Shown here: positions 58,770 through 64,000 of the stretch, piece after piece | Layout: each line of letters opens with the position of its first letter | Position numbering within the stretch: the first letter of the stretch is position 1 | Assembly: GCF_004769635.1 (NCBI RefSeq) | Contig: NZ_RQGH01000040.1 | Coordinates: 65,442-129,441, forward strand | Direction: 5' to 3' | Source of the DNA: Leptospira jelokensis | GTDB lineage: Bacteria; Spirochaetota; Leptospiria; Leptospirales; Leptospiraceae | DNA length: 64,000 bases | Program-made: the position numbers and the translations under genes | Notes under the pieces: generated by a model | The model's input: only the letters and a program-made list of their open reading frames with translations | What the model was told of the DNA's origin: nothing | Databases searched by the model: none

Positions 58770-60590
58770 TTGAATCCCCCTTCTAAAAAACCAAACCCAA
58801 CTGCTTCACAAAGCGAACTAAATTACCAACGTATCCTTCGTGAAATGGAATCTTTGGGAAAACTGGGCCATTGGGAAATCAATTTAGCCAATGCAACTGT
58901 CCATTGGTCGAAAGGTGTGTATGACATCCTGGAGATGGAACCAAATGATTTGCCCGTATCTCTTGAGTTAGGTTATCATTCGGTTCACCCAGAAGACCGT
59001 AATAAAGCCAAACAACATATGGAAGATGTTTTGGCAAAAGGGATCCCTTATAATTTGGAATGCCGTCTTGTGACTGCAAATGGAGGTATCAAATACATCC
59101 ATAGCCGAGCAGAAGTAATCCGCGATGAACATGGGATTCCCACAGATATCGTAGGAATTTTCCAAGACATCACGGAAAAAACAGAATCCATTCTCCATCT
59201 CAAACAACAAGAAATCAGGTTGAGTTCCATTCTGCAATCAGAGCCTGAGTGTGTGAAGGTAGTCTCACCCGATGGATTCCTCATTGAGATGAACCCGGCA
59301 GGTCTCAGTATGATCGAAGCGGATTGTCCAGAAGAAGCGATTGGCCAAAAAGTAGAATCGTTAATTGAACCTGCCGACCTTAAGTTTTACCAAACCATCC
59401 ATGAAAATGCTCTTAAAGGCATTAAGTCAAGTGCTCGGTTTCGTATCATCGGGATGAAGGGAACACAACGTTGGATGGAAAGTACGGCCGTCCCTCTCAC
59501 TGACCAAACTGGAAATATTGTTTCTGTCCTCAGTTTGACGAGAGACATTTCGGAAAAAGTCGCAAATGAAGAAAAACTCATTCGGATCAAACGAAACCAA
59601 GAAGCTTTGATCAATGGAACGTCTGATTTGATATGGTCAATTGATACTAATTTTTGTTTGGTGGCTGCAAATAAATCTTTTTTGGATGTCCTTAGTTATT
59701 TGTTACAAGTTCCAGCAAAAGAAGGTGATAATGTCCTCGTTAAAACAGCAGGTGAGGAATTTTATTTTAAATGGAAGGAATACTATGAAAGAGGACTTTC
59801 CGGTGAAACATTCACAAGTTATGAAAATTTTATAAGTCCAATCACAAATGAAGAAGAACACAGAGAAGTTTACTTCAAACCCATTCGGAATGTAGACGAT
59901 AAAATCACTGGCCTTGCTTGTTTTTCAAAAGACATCTCCACCCTTATGAAAAAAAGTAAGGAACTTTTGTTAAACGAAAAAAGGTTCCGAGCACTTGTCG
60001 AAAATGGAACTGATGTCATTATGATACTAAGTCCAAGAGGCCAGGGAAAATATGTATCGCCGTCTATCACAAAAGTAATGGGTTACACAGAGGAGGAAGC
60101 CATCCAACTCAACCTATTTGATGTGATCCACCCCGATGATACTCCTAAAATAAAAAAAAGATTATTTGAAGTATTGGCACTCCCCCTCGGTGCTTCTTTA
60201 CAAAGTGAAACCTTCCGTGCCAAACATAAGGATGGATCTTGGAGGATTGTGGAGTCCACACTCACCAATATGTTGTCTGACGAAACCATTGGAGGCATCG
60301 TCGACAATTTTCACGATGTGACCGAAAGAGAAACACAAATGGATGCCATCCAAATACAAAACCAAAAATTAAAAAACATTGCCTGGACCCAATCCCATGT
60401 GGTAAGAAGCCCTCTTGCAAGGATTATGGGGATCATCGAACTCATTCGTACACGAAGTTTGACAAAAGAGGAAGAAGAAAAGAGTTTGGGTTATCTTTTG
60501 GATTCAGCAAATGAATTGGATGATGTCATTGGAGACATTGTCAGAAAATCACAAGAAGTGATCCCACCAGAATTTAATTCAAAACCATAA
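58770..60590 (+). CDS. Multi-PAS protein with a histidine phosphotransfer-like helix but no kinase ATPase domain
   Basis: 606 residues from a TTG start with AGGAAAAG upstream. Four PAS domains in tandem (about 20-140, 145-265, 270-395, 400-525); hallmarks are H-P-E-D and H-P-D-D, and I-V-G-I-F-Q-D-I-T-E, L-S-L-T-R-D-I-S-E, L-A-C-F-S-K-D-I-S and I-V-D-N-F-H-D-V-T-E at the ends of each. The C-terminal 80 residues form a HisKA-like helix pair with S-H-V-V-R-S-P-L-A-R-I-M-G (phospho-accepting His about 542). The protein stops before any HATPase N/G boxes. So it cannot autophosphorylate alone and may be a phosphotransfer hub or a truncated kinase. Cytosolic. The next two genes are a membrane protein and a GGDEF protein in the same direction. 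Confidence 0.8.
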   Translation: MNPPSKKPNPTASQSELNYQRILREMESLGKLGHWEINLANATVHWSKGVYDILEMEPNDLPVSLELGYHSVHPEDRNKAKQHMEDVLAKGIPYNLECRLVTANGGIKYIHSRAEVIRDEHGIPTDIVGIFQDITEKTESILHLKQQEIRLSSILQSEPECVKVVSPDGFLIEMNPAGLSMIEADCPEEAIGQKVESLIEPADLKFYQTIHENALKGIKSSARFRIIGMKGTQRWMESTAVPLTDQTGNIVSVLSLTRDISEKVANEEKLIRIKRNQEALINGTSDLIWSIDTNFCLVAANKSFLDVLSYLLQVPAKEGDNVLVKTAGEEFYFKWKEYYERGLSGETFTSYENFISPITNEEEHREVYFKPIRNVDDKITGLACFSKDISTLMKKSKELLLNEKRFRALVENGTDVIMILSPRGQGKYVSPSITKVMGYTEEEAIQLNLFDVIHPDDTPKIKKRLFEVLALPLGASLQSETFRAKHKDGSWRIVESTLTNMLSDETIGGIVDNFHDVTERETQMDAIQIQNQKLKNIAWTQSHVVRSPLARIMGIIELIRTRSLTKEEEEKSLGYLLDSANELDDVIGDIVRKSQEVIPPEFNSKP

Positions 60591-60637
60591 CGATTTTCAC
60601 TTGCCACAAACATTGTTTTGGTTCTAATTCTTTCACC

Positions 60638-61225
60638 ATGGTTCTATCGACATTCCTTTCCGACTCGTTCCTATCCCTCGTGTCCCTTTTTGTGGCGTAT
60701 CAGTTTTTAGGTAAATCCGCGATTCCCTCTCGGTCAGCTTTTTATGGATTTTCCATCATCGGGATTTCTGCTGGTCTTGGAGCGATTCACTTTTTAGGAA
60801 TCAATACTCTCGATTCCATTTATCGTTTCTTCGTGGGACTTTCAGGATGTTTGGGTGTTCCTTTGCTTGGGGTTTCGTTTTTTCATTTTACCTTTCGTTC
60901 TGTTTCCACGAAAACCTTTTACCTTTTGGTTGCACTCCTCTTTGCCTTGTATCTCGTATTTGGATACTTGCAACCACTGCCAATTTACTCGACAGTAGTT
61001 GGTGGAATTGCCATGGCGATCGTCCTTGTCAGTTCCATCATTCGGTTTCCGAAACATGGGAATGCTGCCATCATGGGAATCGTTGGTGCTGTTTTATTCA
61101 TCTTGGCTGGACTTGTCATCGGCACAAAAGGTTCGAGAGGTCCATTTCTGAACGTCGATATCTTTCATGTCTTACTTGCGATTGCAAATTATTGCCTAGG
61201 ACAAGGAATTCGGAAATTAAGCTAG
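60638..61225 (+). CDS. Polytopic membrane protein of unknown function
   Basis: 195 residues with about six membrane helices and very short loops (F-L-S-D-S-F-L-S-L-V-S-L-F-V-A-Y-Q-F-L-G at the start). No transporter or enzyme motif recognised. The pattern (G-A-I-H-F-L-G-I with a His in a helix, and later D-I-F-H-V-L-L-A-I-A-N-Y) hints at a haem- or metal-binding membrane sensor of the kind seen in some bacteria, but this is speculation. It lies 47 bases after the PAS protein and 40 before the GGDEF protein, so may feed a signal to both. Confidence 0.6.
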   Translation: MVLSTFLSDSFLSLVSLFVAYQFLGKSAIPSRSAFYGFSIIGISAGLGAIHFLGINTLDSIYRFFVGLSGCLGVPLLGVSFFHFTFRSVSTKTFYLLVALLFALYLVFGYLQPLPIYSTVVGGIAMAIVLVSSIIRFPKHGNAAIMGIVGAVLFILAGLVIGTKGSRGPFLNVDIFHVLLAIANYCLGQGIRKLS

Positions 61226-61265
61226 AACTAAAATCAAGTTTTTTGTACATTATCTCTGAAACGAT

Positions 61266-62285
61266 ATGGCAACATCTCCTTCAGAATCAACATTAGAAAA
61301 AATTTTAAAAATACAAACTGAGTTAACATCTGCTAACCCAGAAGTGCCACTTTTACTCGATCTCATCACCACAAGATCAAAAGAACTTGTGGGAGGTGAT
61401 GGTGCTGTATTTGAGTTGGTTGAAGGAGAAGATTTGGTGTACCGAGCAGCAAGTGGAACTGCTGAAAACCAAATTGGATTACGGTTAAAAGTAACCGGCA
61501 GTTTTTCTGGTTTAAGTCTGCAAACCAAAGAAATTTTATATTGCATTGATTCAGAAGAAGACAATCGAGTCAATCGAGAGGCTTGTCGAATTGTTGGTTT
61601 ACGATCCATGATCGTTGTACCTTTGTACTTCGACTCAGAGGTGTTAGGTGTATTGAAGGTCTTAAGTGTAAAACCTTCGGGTTTTGCTGATAGTGATATT
61701 TCCGCACTCGATATGTTGTCAGGAACAATGGCAGCCATCTTACACAATGCATACCGCTGGGCAGAAAGAGAAAAACGACTGCAATCCATGTCATACCTTG
61801 CAAGCCACGACACACTCACCGGAATTTACAATCGATCAGCATTTTATGATTATCTGCGACGTGGAATTGCCAAGTTAGAATCAAATACCATTTCTCTTTC
61901 AGTTGCCATGTTTGACTTAGATGGATTAAAACAAGTCAATGATACGTTTGGCCATGCAGCAGGTGATTTTTACATCGCTCAATTTGCGAAACGACTCTCT
62001 AATTTGATACAAGATCATGATGTCTTTGCAAGATTAGGTGGTGATGAGTTTGGTTTGATATTGATGAATCCAGAACCAAAAGAGTCTGTAACATCATTTT
62101 TGACAAGTATTGCAAAACTTGTGGAAGGTGAAGTTCTTTATGAATCCAAACCATTACTCATCAAAACAAGTTATGGGATATCTCATTATCCTGAAGATGG
62201 TAGAGATTTGGAAACTCTTGTTGCGAAAGCCGACGAAAGGATGTACGAAAACAAACGGGAACGAAAAAAGAACCAATCCAATTAA
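61266..62285 (+). CDS. GAF-GGDEF diguanylate cyclase
   Basis: 339 residues. An N-terminal GAF domain (about 15-165; M-I-V-V-P-L-Y-F-D-S-E-V-L-G-V-L-K-V-L is the hallmark) and a C-terminal GGDEF domain (about 178-335) with D-T-L-T-G-I-Y-N-R, F-D-L-D-G-L-K-Q-V-N-D-T-F-G-H and the intact catalytic R-L-G-G-D-E-F. The inhibitory I-site R-x-x-D is absent (Q-D-H-D in its place), so product inhibition by c-di-GMP is unlikely. It should make c-di-GMP in response to a GAF ligand or to the preceding PAS/membrane proteins. Confidence 0.9.
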   Translation: MATSPSESTLEKILKIQTELTSANPEVPLLLDLITTRSKELVGGDGAVFELVEGEDLVYRAASGTAENQIGLRLKVTGSFSGLSLQTKEILYCIDSEEDNRVNREACRIVGLRSMIVVPLYFDSEVLGVLKVLSVKPSGFADSDISALDMLSGTMAAILHNAYRWAEREKRLQSMSYLASHDTLTGIYNRSAFYDYLRRGIAKLESNTISLSVAMFDLDGLKQVNDTFGHAAGDFYIAQFAKRLSNLIQDHDVFARLGGDEFGLILMNPEPKESVTSFLTSIAKLVEGEVLYESKPLLIKTSYGISHYPEDGRDLETLVAKADERMYENKRERKKNQSN

Positions 62286-62381
62286 GGTTCACCTCTTTTT
62301 TCGGAATTTCCATACACAATCTTTCTGAGATTTGTCATCGTCATACCAACAGATTCATTTGGTTTTGTCTAACCATTACCA

Positions 62382-63626
62382 ATGCATCCTAACTCAAACT
62401 TATTTTCACCAATTGTTCTCCCCAATGGAATCTCTTTACCCAATCGTTTGGTCAAAGCCGCGATGGAGGAAAACCTTTCCAATGAAAATTTAGAACCAGA
62501 TCTCTCCCTTTGGAATTTATACGAAGTTTGGGCAAAAGGAGGTGTGGGAACTCTCATCACCGGCAATGTGATGGTAGACCACCGTGCGATGACGGGACCT
62601 GGTGGAGTAGTGTTAGAAGAAGGAACTTCTCTCACTGGATTTAAAACTTGGGCCAATACGGCAAAGTCAAATGGCGCTAAGATCATCATGCAAATCAATC
62701 ACCCAGGCAGACAAATCTTAGCAAAGTTAGGTGGAAATGTATGGGCTCCATCAGCAGTATCAGTTGATCTTGGAAACCTTTCCAAACTTTTGGGAAAACC
62801 AAAAGCGATGGAAGAATCCGAAATTCTTGAAACCATACAACGTTTCGTTACCACAGCTAAGCTTGCAGAAATGTCTGGATTTGATGGAGTCGAAATCCAT
62901 GCCGCTCACGGGTATTTGATTAGCCAATTCCTATCTCCGCTTGTGAACCAAAGGACAGACAGATGGGGAGGTAGTTTAGAAAACCGATCTAGGTTTTTAG
63001 TGGAAGTGATCCAGTCAGTTCGTAAAGCTGTCAGTCCAAATTTTATTGTCGCTGTCAAAATGAATTCCAGTGACTTCCAAAAAGGTGGTTTTCAATTTGA
63101 AGATGCCATCGAAGTGATAAAAAAAGTACAAACGTTAGGTGTTGATTTTATCGAAATATCGGGAGGAAATTATGAAGCACCTGCCATGCAAGGAGTTGCA
63201 AGAGATGGTTCAACTTTGGCAAGAGAGGCATACTTCTTAGACTTTGCGCGGCAAATCACAAAACTGGCAACTGTTCCCATTATGGTAACAGGAGGGATTT
63301 CCAGAAAACAAATCGCTGAAACCGTAATCGAATCAGGTGTATCACTTGTTGGAGTCGCCACAGCACTTGCACTGAATCCCAATTTGCCAAACGATTGGAA
63401 AGAAAAGAGAGATCCAATTTCGAAATTACCACTCCCGCAATGGAAATCCAAACCACTTGTTGGCCTTGCCAACATGGCCATGGTGCGTTACCAATTACAA
63501 AGACTTGCGATAAAGAAATCTCCAACGGTGGATATTTACCCTTGGTTTCGGTTGCTCGCTGATCAATTGCGTTTGTCTCGTTTAACAAAACGGTATCGAA
63601 GTTGGATGGAAAAATCTAAACATTGA
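62382..63626 (+). CDS. NADH:flavin oxidoreductase (old yellow enzyme family)
   Basis: 414 residues. FMN TIM barrel: L-P-N-R-L-V-K-A-A-M-E-E near 20, G-V-G-T-L-I-T-G-N-V near 60, M-Q-I-N-H-P-G-R-Q near 105, V-E-I-H-A-A-H-G-Y-L-I-S-Q-F-L-S-P (catalytic His pair, about 168-184), R-T-D-R-W-G-G-S-L-E-N-R, and V-T-G-G-I-S-R near 305. The single-domain length fits OYE-like ene-reductases rather than the longer 2,4-dienoyl-CoA reductases. Probable role: reduction of activated alkenes or detoxification of electrophiles. Confidence 0.88.
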   Translation: MHPNSNLFSPIVLPNGISLPNRLVKAAMEENLSNENLEPDLSLWNLYEVWAKGGVGTLITGNVMVDHRAMTGPGGVVLEEGTSLTGFKTWANTAKSNGAKIIMQINHPGRQILAKLGGNVWAPSAVSVDLGNLSKLLGKPKAMEESEILETIQRFVTTAKLAEMSGFDGVEIHAAHGYLISQFLSPLVNQRTDRWGGSLENRSRFLVEVIQSVRKAVSPNFIVAVKMNSSDFQKGGFQFEDAIEVIKKVQTLGVDFIEISGGNYEAPAMQGVARDGSTLAREAYFLDFARQITKLATVPIMVTGGISRKQIAETVIESGVSLVGVATALALNPNLPNDWKEKRDPISKLPLPQWKSKPLVGLANMAMVRYQLQRLAIKKSPTVDIYPWFRLLADQLRLSRLTKRYRSWMEKSKH

Positions 63627-63684
63627 TTCCATTTGGTTTCGTAAATCGATTTTTGCTGGGAATTGGAAACAAATTGTCTGTATG

Positions 63685-63729
63685 AGTTGCGATAGGTAAG
63701 CCATATCCACTTGGCCTCCTTACGCAACT
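63685..63729. other. Weak hairpin between the oxidoreductase and the ACR3 fragment
   Basis: AGTTGCG (63685-63691) pairs with CGCAACT (63723-63729), with a further TAAG/CTTA inside. It may end either convergent transcript, but has no T-run. Confidence 0.3.
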
Positions 63730-63735
63730 GTCAGC

Positions 63736-63846
63736 TTATTTTATCAGTTTTTGGTAATACCGATCCTTAATCGTTAATGCCAGTTTCACAAGTAGGATTA
63801 GGGCTGGTACTTCGATGAGTGGACCGATGACACCAACAAATGCAGC
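63736..63846 (-). pseudogene. acr3: C-terminal fragment of an ACR3-type arsenite exporter (minus strand)
   Basis: The last 36 codons of an ACR3-family gene, [19 protein letters not shown] and on to the stop at 63736. At 63846 the match ends: the next bases on this strand are antisense to the same gene. The fragment is thus cut at its 5' side. G-P-L-I-E-V-P is the family signature. Confidence 0.75.
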
Positions 63847-64000
63847 GGTGAGTTTTACTGCCACTGGCAATAACTTTGAATTGGCGATTGCGGTATCCAT
63901 TGGAGTATTTGGAATTGGAAGTGGTGCTGCATTTGTTGGTGTCATCGGTCCACTCATCGAAGTACCAGCCCTAATCCTACTTGTGAAACTGGCATTAACG
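63772..64000. repeat. Perfect inverted repeat of ACR3 sequence at the window edge
   Basis: Bases 63772-63846 are the exact reverse complement of 63926-64000 (75 of 75), around a 79-base centre (63847-63925). The match stops sharply on the inner side and is still open at the window end, so the arms may be longer. Both arms code for the same piece of an arsenite exporter. Confidence 0.95.
63847..64000 (+). pseudogene. acr3: 5'-truncated ACR3-type arsenite exporter fragment (plus strand)
   Basis: In-frame translation gives [13 protein letters not shown], then [17 protein letters not shown] and continues to the window end. This matches the penultimate helix pair of ACR3 permeases (bile-acid/arsenite transporter superfamily), including the conserved N-N-F-E-L-A-I. 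The part upstream of this segment is absent: before 63847 comes the antisense arm. The rest of the gene is beyond the window. Confidence 0.75.

Noticed and set aside
1..64000. CRISPR arrays, tRNA/rRNA genes, insertion sequences
   Set aside because: No regularly spaced direct repeats, no cloverleaf with CCA-type ends, no transposase frame was recognised while reading both strands; a covariance search was not possible here.

Overview
The window looks like part of a Leptospira chromosome, most likely from the saprophytic (L. biflexa-like) clade. The basis is the gene content: DUF1554 lipoprotein, giant Calx-beta lipoprotein, chp/mazEF-type and vapBC toxin-antitoxin genes, FecR/PEGA/TPR lipoproteins, NADP-isocitrate dehydrogenase of the eukaryote-like type, and many PAS/GAF/GGDEF/cyclase signalling proteins. 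The AT-rich sequence, frequent lysine-rich proteins, relaxed spirochaete lipoboxes and occasional TTG/GTG starts fit this. I could not run a search, so the species assignment is inference.

Layout. 0-9 kb: end of an unknown gene, a phasin-like protein, mtnA-msrA (methionine salvage and repair), then a minus-strand operon (degenerate GAF/GGDEF membrane protein, CheX-like protein, alpha/beta hydrolase, FapA-domain protein), a methyltransferase and lpdA. 9-13 kb: a small accessory island with three toxin-antitoxin operons (mazEF type, vapBC, RHH-PIN), a DUF2071 protein, and a DUF1554 lipoprotein whose signal peptide is split by a frameshift in an A8 tract. It ends in a highly folded intergenic element. 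13-31 kb: hydrolase, SMR transporter, sulfatase-fold lipoprotein, a 1419-residue Calx-beta-type lipoprotein, a CoA-transferase/racemase, an SbcD/SbcC-like pair whose ATPase carries two membrane segments, thiol peroxidase, a delta-9-type desaturase, a histidine kinase and rsgA. 31-37 kb: a tightly overlapping operon of three lipoproteins (FecR, PEGA, TPR plus beta-propeller). 37-49 kb: trmB, an MBL-fold hydrolase, icd, a class III nucleotide cyclase, a rhomboid homologue lacking the catalytic His, a TetR regulator with an SRPBCC protein, and a sodium/solute symporter. 49-63.6 kb: flavin monooxygenase-aldo/keto reductase pair, GAF protein, ArsR-AHSA1 pair, cysteine hydrolase, SDR, lipoprotein hydrolase, acyl-CoA dehydrogenase, GNAT, a PAS / membrane / GGDEF signalling run, and an old-yellow-enzyme oxidoreductase.

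The right edge is abnormal. The last 229 bases form a perfect inverted repeat (75-base arms, still open at the window end). Both arms encode the C-terminus of an ACR3-type arsenite exporter, pointing away from each other with no upstream gene body. This is either a real fold-back duplication or an assembly snap-back.

The most interesting biology I see is: (i) all three toxin-antitoxin promoters place the -10 box 6-9 bases before the antitoxin start codon, with repeated operators inside the promoter, implying leaderless mRNAs under antitoxin control; (ii) the membrane-inserted Rad50-like ATPase; (iii) the FecR-PEGA-TPR lipoprotein operon; (iv) the pseudo-rhomboid with a zinc ribbon; and (v) several structured intergenic elements. 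No tRNA, rRNA, CRISPR array or complete insertion sequence was recognised. No gene-free stretch exceeds 300 bases.
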